Counted from the stretch's first letter, positions 16,144 to 26,078 are shown. The stretch: DNA of 53,745 bases from Alteromonadaceae bacterium (GCA_015487235.1 WFQC01000194.1:1-53745); one strand, 5' to 3'. Notes: generated from the sequence alone by a model not told the origin. Made by a program: numbers and translations.

Positions 16144-17766
16144 ATGGACGCTTTATTATCATCAATTAACTATAAAGACCCTTTATGGATTGCTTTTGCT
16201 TTTAGCTGTGGAGCATTGGTACGCCTGATCGGCCTTCCTCCTTTAGTTGGCTTTTTATTAGCGGGTTTTGGCTTAAATTATTTTGGTGCCGAAGGCGGTG
16301 ATTTTCTCAGTGAAATGGCTGACTTAGGGGTAACCTTATTATTATTTACTATTGGCTTAAAGCTTAAAGTAAAAGACTTGCTGCAAACAGAGGTTTGGGC
16401 TACTGCATTAGGCCACATTGTAATTTTTTCAGGTGTATCAGCCGCCTATTTACTGGCTTTTCAGTATTTACAGTTACCTTTATTTGATAAATTATCACTG
16501 ACTAATGCGCTTATTATTGGCTTTGCTTTGTCTTTCTCTAGTACTGTTTTCGTGGTAAAAACCTTAGAAGAAGGCGGTGATTTTGTTGCCCGTTTTGGTC
16601 AAATTGCCATTGGTGTTTTAATTATTCAAGACTTAGCTGCGGTGGCTTTTTTAGGCATATCTGAAGCTAAAATGCCTTCTCTGTGGGCCGGTGTTTTAAT
16701 CATTGTATTATTACTTATTAAGCCTTTATTAGTAAAATTACTTGAAAAGATAGGCCACGGTGAATTACAGCTTTTATTTGGCTTAACCCTTGCTCTCGGT
16801 GGTGCATCATTATTTGAAGCCGTAGATATGAAAGCCGATTTAGGCGCTTTAGTGTTTGGGATACTGCTTGCTAATTCAGCAAAAGCAGAAGAACTGGCCA
16901 AAGTATTATTTGGCATTAAAGAACTCTTTTTAGTGGGCTTCTTTTTAAGTATTGGCATGGCTGGCTTACCTGATATTAATACCCTCATCGTTGTGCCGCT
17001 ATTATTAGTGTTAATCGTTATTAAAAGTGGTTTATTTTTTTGGTTATTTTCAAAATTCAAAGTAAGCACTTTTTCTGCAACCAAAGCCTCATTAGCACTA
17101 GGCAACTATAGTGAATTTGGCTTAATTGTTGCGATGGTTGCCGTTTCTAAAAGTATGATAGGCACCGAATGGTTGGTGATCATGGCGGTGTTAGTTTCAG
17201 TCTCTTTTGCTGTTTCAGCCATAATTAACAGTTTTTCGAGCGATATTTATAGTCGCTTTCAAGGCTCTTTATCTCACTATCAACATAAACAAGCCATTGC
17301 CGATGAAGATAATATTGATTTAACTAATGTTAAAATTTTAGTATTTGGTATGGGACGCGTAGGTGTAGGTGCTTATCAATATTTAAGTAAAGATAGTGAT
17401 GTACTGGGCTTAGATTTTGATGAAGAAGTTGTGGAAAAGCATAAAGCGGCAGGTCGAAAAGTATTACTGGCCAATGTAACCGCCATTGATTTTTGGAGCC
17501 AACTTGGCATAAAAAACTCTGCTGTTGACTGGATATTACTTTGCGCCCCTAATTTACACGCTAACATTACCACGGCAAAGCTTGCTCGAGAATGGGGGTT
17601 TACTGGCTTTATTAGTGCCTCAGCCAGATATGAAGATGAAGAAGCAGAACTATTAGCCCATGGAGTAAATAGTGTGTTCAATATTTATGCTGAAGCAGGT
17701 GTTGGTTTAGCGATAACGGGGCAAGAGCATTACCAGAGCTATCGCCAACAACAGCAACAAACTTAA
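16144..17766 (+). CDS. CPA2-family cation:proton antiporter with RCK domain
   Basis: The 540-aa protein has about 12 membrane helices (residues 10-370), with the CPA2 motifs 'LIGLPPLVGFLLAGFGLNYF' and 'FALSFSSTVFVVKTLEE' and 'GVLIIQDLAAVAFLGI' (Asp in the transport site). A cytoplasmic Rossmann-type RCK-N domain begins near residue 393, with 'VFGMGRVGVGAYQYL' as the nucleotide-binding loop. This is the KefB/KefC-like architecture, without a full-length second RCK-C domain. It probably exchanges K+ or Na+ for H+. Its TAA stop overlaps the stop of the convergent spermidine-synthase-like gene by 4 bases (TTAA, 17763-17766). Confidence 0.92.
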   Translation: MDALLSSINYKDPLWIAFAFSCGALVRLIGLPPLVGFLLAGFGLNYFGAEGGDFLSEMADLGVTLLLFTIGLKLKVKDLLQTEVWATALGHIVIFSGVSAAYLLAFQYLQLPLFDKLSLTNALIIGFALSFSSTVFVVKTLEEGGDFVARFGQIAIGVLIIQDLAAVAFLGISEAKMPSLWAGVLIIVLLLIKPLLVKLLEKIGHGELQLLFGLTLALGGASLFEAVDMKADLGALVFGILLANSAKAEELAKVLFGIKELFLVGFFLSIGMAGLPDINTLIVVPLLLVLIVIKSGLFFWLFSKFKVSTFSATKASLALGNYSEFGLIVAMVAVSKSMIGTEWLVIMAVLVSVSFAVSAIINSFSSDIYSRFQGSLSHYQHKQAIADEDNIDLTNVKILVFGMGRVGVGAYQYLSKDSDVLGLDFDEEVVEKHKAAGRKVLLANVTAIDFWSQLGIKNSAVDWILLCAPNLHANITTAKLAREWGFTGFISASARYEDEEAELLAHGVNSVFNIYAEAGVGLAITGQEHYQSYRQQQQQT

Positions 17767-18653
17767 TAATTTAACAAATTGGCTGGTGAATATTGATCGG
17801 TAAGAATGCGGGCTTTTTTATCAAAATCATCAGCAATTCTCATTAAAGCACGCAACTGTAAACTATTAACCCCAAAAACAACCAATTTATCACGTAAGGC
17901 CAGTTCATTACGCGCTATTTGTGCAGCATTAGGTAAGTTTTTGCTGGCTAAAATAATACGATTTGAGCGAATATCACCACGCACATTATAGAAATCACCA
18001 AAAACCGCATGATACGTGGCCGATTCATGTTGATAGAGTTGGCTTGTAGAGAAAGTATTTGCTGCTAATACACCATCGTCACTTAAAACCGCTTTTATCT
18101 CAGTTAAAAACTCCTTGGTTAATAAATGCTCTGGAATATAATCGCCATTAAATGCATCTAAAATAATAAGATCAAATTGCTGCTTTTTAAATCCTGCTCG
18201 TTTGACAAAAATACGTCCATCTTGATGCGCTGTCGTAATTCTTTCATTTTCAAAATAACCAAAATATTGCCGTGCAACTTTAGTAACCGCTTCATCAAGC
18301 TCTACATTAATAATTTCACTCTCAGGGTAAAGCTGATAAAACGTATTCGATAAAGTGCCTCCACCTAAACCAATAATAAGAATTTTTTTTGGCTTAGGCT
18401 GTAGTAATAAACTACTCATGAGTAACTTAGTATAATTAAACACTAATTGATTAGGGGCGCTTTTAAGCAGACAACTTTGTTGCGATTTACTGTGCTTGGT
18501 TTTAAATTTCAAACAAAGCAAATCGCCTGTTTCATCAACTAATATATTACGATAAAGTGAGCGTTCACTATGAATAGTTTTAGCAACAGCTGGGGTGGTA
18601 ACGCCTATAGATACAAAAATTAATAATCCTAAAAAAAGTGTTAACCTAAACAT
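17763..18653 (-). CDS. Spermidine synthase-like protein, enzymatic half
   Basis: The 296-aa protein starts with a signal-peptide-like segment (about 1-24, ending PAVA|KT). A spermidine-synthase/methyltransferase Rossmann fold follows: 'ILIIGLGGGTLSNTFYQLYP' (91-110), an acidic 'NVELDEAV' (116-123) and 'LDAFNGDYIPEHLLT' (165-179). In SpeE the region of Asp166 holds the catalytic base. The preceding gene encodes the membrane part usually fused to this domain. Only one base separates the previous stop from this ATG (TAATATG), so translation is coupled. Polyamine synthesis is not assured, as many such fused proteins are of unknown substrate. Confidence 0.85.
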   Translation of the reverse strand: MFRLTLFLGLLIFVSIGVTTPAVAKTIHSERSLYRNILVDETGDLLCLKFKTKHSKSQQSCLLKSAPNQLVFNYTKLLMSSLLLQPKPKKILIIGLGGGTLSNTFYQLYPESEIINVELDEAVTKVARQYFGYFENERITTAHQDGRIFVKRAGFKKQQFDLIILDAFNGDYIPEHLLTKEFLTEIKAVLSDDGVLAANTFSTSQLYQHESATYHAVFGDFYNVRGDIRSNRIILASKNLPNAAQIARNELALRDKLVVFGVNSLQLRALMRIADDFDKKARILTDQYSPANLLNY

Positions 18654-18654
18654 A

Positions 18655-19248
18655 TTATTCCTTTATTTTATTCACAATTATTGCCAATATGCCCAAAAGT
18701 ATTAACAGCAAACTAAAGGCCAAAATAATAGTATTTACTTCAAAATACAGCACTAAATAAAAGGACGTAATTATCGTACCAAGTGCGCTCCCTAGTGTTG
18801 AAACAAAATATAAATTACCCGCAACATTACCACTGTGATCTTGATGCGTAACCAGTAGGCGCACAGAGTAAGGCGATAACATACCTAAAAAAATAGTAGG
18901 AATAAAAAATAAAATAATAGAAGCCACTAAAGAGCCATAGCGGCTATCTTCAATATAAGTGAACACTTGGCTCATAATATTTTCAGCGAAAAAAATGATC
19001 GGCATGATCATAATACCCGCAACAATAAAAATAATACCGTAGTGTTTAAGTGAGGTTGAACGTATGGAAAGCTTACCTCCAAGTAAATAGCCTATTGATA
19101 AGCTGAGCATAAAAACGGTAATTATGCTTCCCCAAATATGCACACTACTGCCAAAATAAGGTGCTAATATACGCCCGCCTAATAACTCTACGCCCATAAT
19201 GCTAAAGCCAGCACAAAAAGCAAGTAGATAAACAAAAGCATTACTCAT
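18655..19248 (-). CDS. Membrane half of a split MFS/spermidine-synthase-like protein
   Basis: The 197-aa protein has six predicted membrane helices. It carries 'GFSIMGVELLGGRILAPYFG' near its start and 'LSPYSVRLLVTHQDHSGNVA' followed by 'NLYFVSTLGSALGTIITSFY'. These are typical of the N-terminal membrane domain of fused MFS/spermidine synthase proteins. I chose the ATG at 19246-19248, with AAGGA 7 nt upstream (19256-19260), rather than an upstream start 16 codons earlier. It is translationally coupled to the enzymatic half downstream. Confidence 0.85.
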   Translation of the reverse strand: MSNAFVYLLAFCAGFSIMGVELLGGRILAPYFGSSVHIWGSIITVFMLSLSIGYLLGGKLSIRSTSLKHYGIIFIVAGIMIMPIIFFAENIMSQVFTYIEDSRYGSLVASIILFFIPTIFLGMLSPYSVRLLVTHQDHSGNVAGNLYFVSTLGSALGTIITSFYLVLYFEVNTIILAFSLLLILLGILAIIVNKIKE

Positions 19249-19298
19249 CGATATATCCTTATTATTATTGTAAAAATCGTCTCGAACAATCAACACGA

Positions 19299-19437
19299 TA
19301 CTGAAATTAATTCAGTATGACAAATGTCGTAACGCTTCCGTACCTCAGCTAACTTTTATAAGTTGAAAGTTACTAAGCTGTATTTTATCCTCACCGTTCT
19401 GTATTTTAATACTGCCATCCTGACGTAGATCAGGATC
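19299..19437. repeat. Intergenic hairpins downstream of uvrA
   Basis: Two short perfect inverted repeats lie in the 199-bp gap between uvrA and the membrane gene. One is ATACTGAA / TTCAGTAT (near 19300-19320). The other is ATCCTGA / TCAGGAT with a 6-nt loop (near 19418-19437). Neither is followed by a T-run on the uvrA transcript, so termination here is doubtful. The second resembles short REP-like palindromes that recur in marine gammaproteobacterial genomes. Confidence 0.4.
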
Positions 19438-19447
19438 TAAGCCAATA

Positions 19448-22282
19448 CTACGTTGACGCGGCTAATAAAGGTTTTAAAAACCTCGCTGTATGTGAAATTT
19501 TATGCTCTGCAACCTTTTCAGGGGTATCAGCAACTAAAATTTCACCTCCGCCCGAACCACCTTCTGGGCCTAAATCAACAATCCAATCAGCGGTTTTTAT
19601 CACGTCTAAGTTATGTTCGATCACCACAATCGTATTACCATGATCTCGTAAACGGTGAATAACTTTAAGCAGTTGCTTAATATCATGAAAATGCAAACCT
19701 GTGGTTGGTTCATCTAAGATATAAAGCGTTTTACCCGTATCACGTTTTGAAAGCTCTTTAGCTAATTTCACCCGCTGTGCTTCACCGCCTGATAAAGTGG
19801 TCGCCGACTGACCTAACTTAATGTAGCTTAAGCCAACATCCATTAAGGTTTGTAATTTACGTTTGACCGCAGGAATTGCCTTAAAAAACTCAAAAGCATC
19901 TTCAATGGTCATATCTAATACTTCATAAATACTTTTGCCTTTGTATTTAACTTCTAGCGTTTCTCTGTTGTAGCGTTTACTCCCACAAACATCACAAGGT
20001 ACGTAAACATCAGGCAAAAAGTGCATTTCAACTTTAATTAAGCCATCACCTTGGCAAGCTTCACAACGGCCTCCTTTAACATTAAAGCTAAAGCGGCCAG
20101 GTTTATAACCACGCGAGCGTGCCTCTTGCGTTGCTGCAAAAATATCGCGAATCGCGGTAAAAATCCCCGTATAAGTAGCAGGGTTTGAACGTGGTGTTCG
20201 CCCGATAGGGCTTTGATCTATATCGATAACTTTATCAAGCTGATCTAAACCAATAATCTCTTTATAAGGAGCTGGATCTTGCGTGGTAGCCCCATTTAAT
20301 TCAGTTTGTGCTAGCTTAAATAGCGTGTCGTTGATCAGTGTAGATTTTCCTGAACCTGAAACACCTGTGACACAGGTTAATAACCCCAACGGAATGGTTA
20401 AATCAACTGATTTGAGGTTATTGCCCGTGGCACCTAAAAGTTTAAGCACGTTATTTTTATCATAAGGTACACGTTTTTGGGGTATTTCAATTTTTTCAAC
20501 ACCACTTAAATATTTACCTGTTAAAGAATTCGGGTTGGCAATAATGTCTTGATAAACACCTTCGGCAATTATTTCACCGCCGTGTACGCCAGCACCTGGG
20601 CCAATATCAATAATATGATCAGCAGCGCGAATAGCATCTTCATCATGCTCAACGATAATAACAGTATTACCTAAATCACGTAGATGCACTAAGGTGCCAA
20701 GCAAGCGTTCGTTGTCACGTTGATGCAAACCAATCGAAGGTTCGTCAAGTACATACATTACCCCCACTAAACCTGCCCCTATTTGGCTCGCTAAACGAAT
20801 ACGCTGCGCTTCACCCCCCGATAATGTGTCGGCACTGCGTGATAAATTTAAATAATTTAAACCGACATTAACCAAAAAGCCTAAACGGTCGTTAATTTCT
20901 TTTAGAATTTTTTCAGCTATTTGTCTTTTTTGTCCTGTTAATTTAAGCCCTTGAAAAAAGCTTAAAGCATCAGCAATAGCAAGTTCGGCAATGGTAGGCA
21001 ACGGCGTATCATCAATAAAAACATTACGCGCTTCAAGGCGCAAGCGACTACCATGACAATCTGGGCATGGTTGGCTATTTAAATATTTAGCCAATTCTTC
21101 ACGTACCGCATTTGATTCAGTTTCACGATAACGGCGATTCATGTTCACTAAAATCCCTTCAAATGGGTGTTTACGCACCACAATATCGCCGCGATCATTC
21201 ATGTATTTAAATTCAATCTCTTCATCACCGCTACCGTTAAGAATAATTTGTTGAATTTTTTCAGGATGTTTACCAAAGGGAATATCTAATGAAAAATGAT
21301 AATGCTCTGCCAAAGATTGCAGCATTTGAAAATAATAAAAATTACGCTTATCCCAGCCTCTAATAGCGCCGCCCGTTAAACTCAGCTCAGGGTTAGCGAT
21401 CACTCTGGCAGGGTCAAAAAATTGCTGAATACCTAAACCATCACACGTTTGGCAAGCGCCCGCAGGGTTATTAAATGAAAATAAACGCGGCTCTAATTCT
21501 TGCATGCTATAACCACAATGGGGGCAAGCAAAATTAGCTGAAAATAAAATTTCTTCACGGTTAGGTTCATCCATAAAAGCGACTTTTGCTGTACCTGCAG
21601 TTAGTGCGAGTGCTGTTTCGAAAGATTCAGCTAAGCGCGATTGAATATCTTCTCTAACTTTCAGACGATCAACCACCACTTCAATGGTATGTTTTTTATG
21701 CAACTCTAGTGTTGGAGGATCAGATAAATCACACACTTCACCGTCAATACGCGCACGAATATACCCTTGTGCCGCTAGGTTCTCGAGTAATTTATGGTGT
21801 TCACCTTTTCGATTTTGTAAGACTGGCGCTAACACCATCACTTTAGTGCCTTGTTCAAGATCTAGCACTTTATCAACCATTTGCGATACGGTTTGTGCCG
21901 CAAGTGGTTGATGATGTTCGGGGCAGCGCGGCTCACCAACACGCGCATAAAGCAGACGTAAATAATCGTAAATTTCAGTAATAGTGCCCACAGTAGAACG
22001 CGGATTATGTGAAGTTGATTTTTGCTCAATAGAAATAGCGGGTGATAAACCTTCAATATGATCAACATCTGGCTTTTCCATTAACGATAAAAATTGACGA
22101 GCATAAGCTGAAAGTGATTCAACATAACGACGTTGCCCTTCAGCATATAAGGTATCAAAAGCTAAGGAAGACTTTCCTGAGCCTGAAAGCCCAGTTATAA
22201 CGATAAGTTTATCTCGAGGAATATCTAAATTAATATTTTTTAGATTATGGGTTCTTGCACCACGAACTTCTATTTTTTTCAT
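19448..22282 (-). CDS. uvrA: Excinuclease ABC subunit A
   Basis: The 944-aa protein is full length for UvrA. It has two ABC ATPase modules with Walker A motifs '[19 protein letters not shown]' (N-terminal) and '[16 protein letters not shown]' (C-terminal), two 'LSGGEAQR' signatures, and zinc-binding cysteine sets 'CPHCGY...CQTCDG' and 'CEACQGDG...CDVCGSKR'. UvrA dimers scan DNA for bulky damage and load UvrB in nucleotide excision repair. It is divergent from the YajR-like transporter gene. I saw no convincing LexA box in the 144-bp spacer. Confidence 0.99.
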   Translation of the reverse strand: MKKIEVRGARTHNLKNINLDIPRDKLIVITGLSGSGKSSLAFDTLYAEGQRRYVESLSAYARQFLSLMEKPDVDHIEGLSPAISIEQKSTSHNPRSTVGTITEIYDYLRLLYARVGEPRCPEHHQPLAAQTVSQMVDKVLDLEQGTKVMVLAPVLQNRKGEHHKLLENLAAQGYIRARIDGEVCDLSDPPTLELHKKHTIEVVVDRLKVREDIQSRLAESFETALALTAGTAKVAFMDEPNREEILFSANFACPHCGYSMQELEPRLFSFNNPAGACQTCDGLGIQQFFDPARVIANPELSLTGGAIRGWDKRNFYYFQMLQSLAEHYHFSLDIPFGKHPEKIQQIILNGSGDEEIEFKYMNDRGDIVVRKHPFEGILVNMNRRYRETESNAVREELAKYLNSQPCPDCHGSRLRLEARNVFIDDTPLPTIAELAIADALSFFQGLKLTGQKRQIAEKILKEINDRLGFLVNVGLNYLNLSRSADTLSGGEAQRIRLASQIGAGLVGVMYVLDEPSIGLHQRDNERLLGTLVHLRDLGNTVIIVEHDEDAIRAADHIIDIGPGAGVHGGEIIAEGVYQDIIANPNSLTGKYLSGVEKIEIPQKRVPYDKNNVLKLLGATGNNLKSVDLTIPLGLLTCVTGVSGSGKSTLINDTLFKLAQTELNGATTQDPAPYKEIIGLDQLDKVIDIDQSPIGRTPRSNPATYTGIFTAIRDIFAATQEARSRGYKPGRFSFNVKGGRCEACQGDGLIKVEMHFLPDVYVPCDVCGSKRYNRETLEVKYKGKSIYEVLDMTIEDAFEFFKAIPAVKRKLQTLMDVGLSYIKLGQSATTLSGGEAQRVKLAKELSKRDTGKTLYILDEPTTGLHFHDIKQLLKVIHRLRDHGNTIVVIEHNLDVIKTADWIVDLGPEGGSGGGEILVADTPEKVAEHKISHTARFLKPLLAAST

Positions 22283-22426
22283 CTAACTCTATTTAGCCCA
22301 CTTACATTGAATCGATCATTATCGCACAAAATTTTGGCAATTTTCACTGCTATTTTATTTTTTGCTTGCATAATAACGTGCTAATATAACGCGTTTTTTG
22401 ATGTTGATAGCGCGGATTAAAAAGTA

Positions 22427-23791
22427 ATGAGCACTACAGGTTTAAATAGTCTTGAGAAAAAAGCGGCCTTTTCTTTAGCCACCGTATTCGGTTTACGTAT
22501 GCTGGGTTTGTTTATGATCTTGCCCGTATTTGCTATTTATGGTGTTGATTTAATTGGTTATAGCCCTATTTGGCTTGGTTTAGCCATTGGCGCTTACGGC
22601 CTAACCCAAGCCTTATTACAAATACCCATGGGGATGCTTTCAGATAAATTTGGTCGTAAACCTGTTATTTTAGCTGGGCTGGTAGTTTTTTTGATCGGCA
22701 GTATTGTTGCCGCCACCTCAGATACTATTTATGGGGTAGTGTTAGGTAGAGCCATTCAAGGTATGGGCGCTATTGCCAGTGCTATTTTAGCATTAGCTGC
22801 TGATTTAAGCCGCGAAGAGCAACGTCCCAAAGTAATGGCCACAATTGGTATGTTTATTGGCTTATCGTTTACCGTAGCATTGGTTGCAGGGCCTATTGTA
22901 GCGCAATATACAGGCCTTAGTGGCTTGTTTTGGTTTATTGGCATTTTAACCATACTGGCAATGCTGATGATCCAATTTATGGTGCCCAATTCTGTCAATA
23001 AGTCACCACGAGGTGATAATGTTGCACTGCCCAGCCAAGTAAGATCTTTGATCAGTCATCCACAACTATTTCGTTTAAACTGGGGTGTCTTTACCTTACA
23101 CATGGCATTAACGGCGTGTTTTGTAGTATTACCACGTCAGTTTGTTGCCAGTGGTCTACCACTTGAACAACATTGGCAATTATACCTACCCACATTATTA
23201 GGTTCTTTCTTTTTAATGGTGCCCTTTATGATCATGGCGATTAAAAAGCAAAAAGAAAAACAAATGTTTGCCGCAGCAATATTATTACTCACTATTGCAT
23301 TAACTTTATTATGGTTATTACCCAATAGTTTAACCATGTTAATTGTAATGATGGTGATGTTTTTTACCGCTTTTAATTACCTTGAAGCTACCATGCCTTC
23401 ATTACTTTCTCGTATTGCACCCGCGGGTGTAAAAGGCAGTGCCATGGGCGTTTATTCAAGTAGCCAATTTTTTGGAGCCTTTTTAGGCGGATTATTCGGC
23501 GGTACTATTGAAAGCCTATTTGATGAACACGCTGTATTTTTAGTGATGGCCTTTTTTGCACTGTCGTGGTTTATTATTGCTTTGGGCATGAAACCATTGA
23601 AAAAATCAAAAAGCTTTAGCTTTTCAATGAATATCACTGATGAAGCCCAAGCGGCTAAAATTGCTGATCAGCTAATTAATATGCCAGGTGTTATTGAAGC
23701 CACCTTAGTACCTAGCGAAGCGGTTGCTTATTTAAAGGTTGATGATAAGCAAGTAGATTTAGCACAAATCAAGCAGTTACTAAAAAATTAA
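22427..23791 (+). CDS. yajR: YajR-like MFS transporter with C-terminal ferredoxin-like domain
   Basis: The 454-aa protein has 12 membrane helices with the MFS motif A 'DKFGRKPVILAG' between helices 2 and 3 and an N-terminal 'FGLRMLGLFMILPVFAIYG'. An extra cytoplasmic domain of about 60 residues follows the last helix (around 395-454, 'AAKIADQLINMPGVIEATLV'). This layout is that of E. coli YajR, whose C-terminal YAM domain is ferredoxin-like. It is a proton-driven exporter whose substrate is unknown. In many relatives ssb follows uvrA-MFS; here two small hypothetical genes follow instead. Confidence 0.88.
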   Translation: MSTTGLNSLEKKAAFSLATVFGLRMLGLFMILPVFAIYGVDLIGYSPIWLGLAIGAYGLTQALLQIPMGMLSDKFGRKPVILAGLVVFLIGSIVAATSDTIYGVVLGRAIQGMGAIASAILALAADLSREEQRPKVMATIGMFIGLSFTVALVAGPIVAQYTGLSGLFWFIGILTILAMLMIQFMVPNSVNKSPRGDNVALPSQVRSLISHPQLFRLNWGVFTLHMALTACFVVLPRQFVASGLPLEQHWQLYLPTLLGSFFLMVPFMIMAIKKQKEKQMFAAAILLLTIALTLLWLLPNSLTMLIVMMVMFFTAFNYLEATMPSLLSRIAPAGVKGSAMGVYSSSQFFGAFLGGLFGGTIESLFDEHAVFLVMAFFALSWFIIALGMKPLKKSKSFSFSMNITDEAQAAKIADQLINMPGVIEATLVPSEAVAYLKVDDKQVDLAQIKQLLKN

Positions 23792-23878
23792 CCTTAATTT
23801 GTTAACATTTTATTGACATGGTACGACCAGTTTGGTTATTATTTGTGCTCTCCCCATTCGTTTATTAGCGGTAATATT

Positions 23879-24226
23879 ATGCGAAAATTAGTACTTGTAT
23901 TAACTACTCTGGGGCTATCATGGATGGCAAATAGCCACGAATATATTGTTAAAGCAAAGCTTTATCAACACGATAAGCTTATTGGTTCACCCACTTTAAT
24001 GGTTAATGAAAATGAATCGGCAGAAATTTCTCTTGATTCTTTAGCAAATAATTACCAACTAAATATCACTTTAAATGAAGTTGATGAAAAAAGTGTAAAA
24101 GTGGCAACCAATATACGCGTAGGAAACCAAGCGGTATCACCAGAAATGTTGGTAAATTATGGTGAAGAAGCAAGTATTATTATAGAGCAAGAAAAACTTT
24201 CTTTAACCGTGCTTCGCCGCAACTAA
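23879..24226 (+). CDS. Secreted hypothetical protein, beta-rich
   Basis: The 115-aa protein begins MRKLVLVLTTLGLSWMANS, a signal peptide cleaved near NS|HEY. A predicted beta-sandwich-like mature part of about 95 residues follows, with alternating strands and no cysteine. I start at 23879. The open frame reaches 22 codons upstream, but that part has no signal peptide logic and AGCGG lies before the chosen ATG. I do not recognise a family. It lies 87 nt after yajR and 36 nt before the next small gene, on the same strand. Confidence 0.7.
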   Translation: MRKLVLVLTTLGLSWMANSHEYIVKAKLYQHDKLIGSPTLMVNENESAEISLDSLANNYQLNITLNEVDEKSVKVATNIRVGNQAVSPEMLVNYGEEASIIIEQEKLSLTVLRRN

Positions 24227-24262
24227 TAGACAAACCAATGAGCGAACTACAGAGAAGTAAAA

Positions 24263-24559
24263 ATGTCTGCTGAAGCCAGTATTTTATTACTCAATAGTGT
24301 TGTTATATTACTGGGCTATTTGGTTATTTACCCTAAAACTGCTGGCAATGATTTTTATAAAATAACTTACAGTGATATTTGCGCATCAGCAACAGCGTTA
24401 ACTATTGTAGGTTACAAATATTGGGAACTAGAGCAGAAATTTAACTTAGTGGTTATTGAGGTAAATTGGTTTTGGTTCACACTAATTAGCTATGCTTTGC
24501 TCGAAATACCCATTATGCTTTGGTATTTTAAAAAGCATCAGGTAAAAATACCTAAATAA
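24263..24559 (+). CDS. Small hypothetical membrane protein
   Basis: The 98-aa protein has about three hydrophobic segments (residues 5-23, 38-52 and 65-88) and a lysine-rich C-terminus (KKHQVKIPK). It is aromatic-rich (VNWFWFTLISYALL). GAGAAG precedes its ATG. It probably forms an operon with the preceding secreted protein. No family is recognised. Confidence 0.7.
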   Translation: MSAEASILLLNSVVILLGYLVIYPKTAGNDFYKITYSDICASATALTIVGYKYWELEQKFNLVVIEVNWFWFTLISYALLEIPIMLWYFKKHQVKIPK

Positions 24560-24611
24560 ATTGAGCTCCGCTTAGGGTGTGTTTATCTTTCGAGTTTGAA
24601 TTTTTTAGCTA

Positions 24612-25103
24612 CTATTGCACAGCAATAATTTCATCAATCAGTTTTTCATCGCCTAACGCTATTTCTATATCATCACCTTGCTGTTTACCTAATAAAGCTT
24701 TTGCCATAGGCGATTGTGGCGTGATCACGGTAATTTGTTGTTCTGCAATGTTACTGCGAAAACCACCCGCATAGGGACCAATAAAAAACCAATGCTTACA
24801 CAAATTATCTTTTGCTAATTGAATTAATGCCCCTAATTTTATCGCACTATGCTCATTAAATTCAGGCAACGAAAGTACCTGATAGCCGTTAAGCGCTTGT
24901 TGGTATTCTAATACTCGCTTAGACTGCCCCTCAGCTAAATAACTGGCTTCAATAGCCAAGGTGTCATATTGAGTTTCAGCAATTGATTGCTCATCAACCG
25001 CAGCCTGATGAGCATTATTGGCAGCTTCCATGGCTAATAATAATTCAGTGCGTAAATGCGTCATAATTTCACTAACAAGTTGTTGTTTAATAGTATTATT
25101 CAT
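24612..25103 (-). CDS. GreA/GreB-like transcription elongation factor
   Basis: The 163-aa protein has an N-terminal helical coiled coil (about 1-80) followed by a GreA/GreB C-terminal FKBP-like domain. The latter carries 'ITVITPQSPMAKALLGKQQG' and 'GDDIEIALGD' at its end. Gre proteins enter the secondary channel of RNA polymerase and stimulate cleavage of backtracked RNA. The protein is close to GreA/GreB in length, but the coiled-coil tip is unusual ('AVDEQSIAETQYD'), so it may be a Gre-fold homologue with a different channel function. It precedes the choice-of-anchor H gene in reverse orientation, with 22 nt between them. Confidence 0.8.
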   Translation of the reverse strand: MNNTIKQQLVSEIMTHLRTELLLAMEAANNAHQAAVDEQSIAETQYDTLAIEASYLAEGQSKRVLEYQQALNGYQVLSLPEFNEHSAIKLGALIQLAKDNLCKHWFFIGPYAGGFRSNIAEQQITVITPQSPMAKALLGKQQGDDIEIALGDEKLIDEIIAVQ

Positions 25104-25125
25104 TTACACACTCTGTTCAGACGAC

Positions 25126-25896
25126 TTAAGATTTTCTCACCTGTCTAACGGTTAATACCAGCAAAGTAAGTAGTAACAATACTGCAAAGCTCCCCCCTTC
25201 TTCAACATAAACTTCTTCAATTATTTCATAAAAATCATAATCAGCGCTTTCTAATGGTAAAGCATATAAAGCATTCGTATCATCACTGCTGTAAGTGGCA
25301 ACAATATCACTATAACCCACTTCATAAAGATCAATCAGTACGTCGTAGTATTCAGTGTTATAGCCTTCTAATAAGCTGGTAACAACTTCAAAAGCATCAT
25401 CGGTACTGTCACTGTGAATTACAAAACTTTCTGTGGTGTAGTAATGCAACCAAGGGCCATTTTTTTTACGCAAATAAAGTTCAGCATACACATTCGCTTG
25501 GTCGTACTCATCGTAACGTAAATAGTCGGCATCAAAGGTTATGCTAAAGCCCTGATAAAACCCATCTTCGTCATCATCAGTTATAAGTCGACTTTCAGCG
25601 GTAAAAATATTGAACTCGTAACCACCACTGTTCGTGGCAAAACGCGCAGTTTGTTTATTTTCGGTAAGCTTTACATTGCGTATTTGTGCTCTATTTTTTC
25701 CCTGCAGCTTGCTAACGCTACTCACTGCTTGTTTGTTTTTGATAAAATTATCTCGTGTTAACTCGGTAATGTTTTTTTCTAAATCAGCAAAAGACACACT
25801 CACAGGCTGAGTTTGAGCAACACTGCAAACGCTCACTAATAAACTAACAATGGCAAAACTTATTACGGGTACGCGGTTAACGAATAAACTCATCAT
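25126..25896 (-). CDS. Choice-of-anchor H family protein with GlyGly-CTERM tail
   Basis: The 256-aa protein has a signal peptide (about 1-28). Its beta-rich middle carries 'DDDEDGFYQGFSITFDADY' and 'VYAELYLRKKNGPWLHYYTT', as in the choice-of-anchor H family. The C-terminus has 'EEGGSFAVLLLLTLLVL' followed by 'RQVRKS', a GlyGly-CTERM signal. Such tags are processed by rhombosortase and go with type II secretion. No rhombosortase is in the window. Its promoter region carries one RTTCAG-N5-RTTCAG box 55 nt before the start codon, and a second box serves the divergent PhoP-like operon. Confidence 0.85.
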   Translation of the reverse strand: MMSLFVNRVPVISFAIVSLLVSVCSVAQTQPVSVSFADLEKNITELTRDNFIKNKQAVSSVSKLQGKNRAQIRNVKLTENKQTARFATNSGGYEFNIFTAESRLITDDDEDGFYQGFSITFDADYLRYDEYDQANVYAELYLRKKNGPWLHYYTTESFVIHSDSTDDAFEVVTSLLEGYNTEYYDVLIDLYEVGYSDIVATYSSDDTNALYALPLESADYDFYEIIEEVYVEEGGSFAVLLLLTLLVLTVRQVRKS

Positions 25897-25951
25897 AAAA
25901 ATCCTTTCTTTTCATCATAAGGGTTGATGCGTCTATTAAAGCGAACCTAAA

Positions 25952-25968
25952 CTGAACATAAGCTGAAT
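25952..25968 (-). promoter_or_regulatory. RTTCAG-N5-RTTCAG box for choice-of-anchor H gene
   Basis: On the minus strand the sequence reads ATTCAG-CTTAT-GTTCAG: two hexamers in direct repeat with 11-bp periodicity, 55 nt before the gene at 25896. This spacing is that of OmpR/PhoB-class regulators such as PhoP (GTTTA-N5-GTTTA). The PhoP-like regulator encoded next door is the natural candidate. Confidence 0.55.
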
Positions 25969-25994
25969 AAGGTGAGTTTTCTTGAAAATAATCG

Positions 25995-26011
25995 ATTCAG
26001 CTCACGTTCAG
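25995..26011 (+). promoter_or_regulatory. RTTCAG-N5-RTTCAG box for pepSY-phoP-phoQ operon
   Basis: ATTCAG-CTCAC-GTTCAG reads toward the PepSY gene, with 67 nt between the box and its start codon. It is oriented like the copies before the choice-of-anchor H and DUF3300 genes, which suggests autoregulation of the two-component operon. The second half-site may overlap a -35 region, with TATTCT a plausible -10 16 bp further on. Confidence 0.55.
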
Positions 26012-26078
26012 CTTTATTGCAATAGACTATTCTTATACACTCTGTGCTTAAGAGTGTTTTTCTATTTAGGTATAACTA

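Noticed and set aside
16626-17105. 159-aa open frame antisense to the antiporter gene
   Set aside because: It is a mirror of hydrophobic coding sequence with lysine/serine-rich composition, no start signal and no family similarity.
22283-22426. LexA (SOS) box expected before uvrA
   Set aside because: No CTGT-N8-ACAG-like palindrome was found in the spacer between uvrA and the YajR-like gene.
23792-24262. ssb gene expected after uvrA and the MFS gene
   Set aside because: The position is occupied by a secreted hypothetical protein with no OB-fold or SSB C-terminal acidic tip. Absence here only means ssb lies elsewhere.
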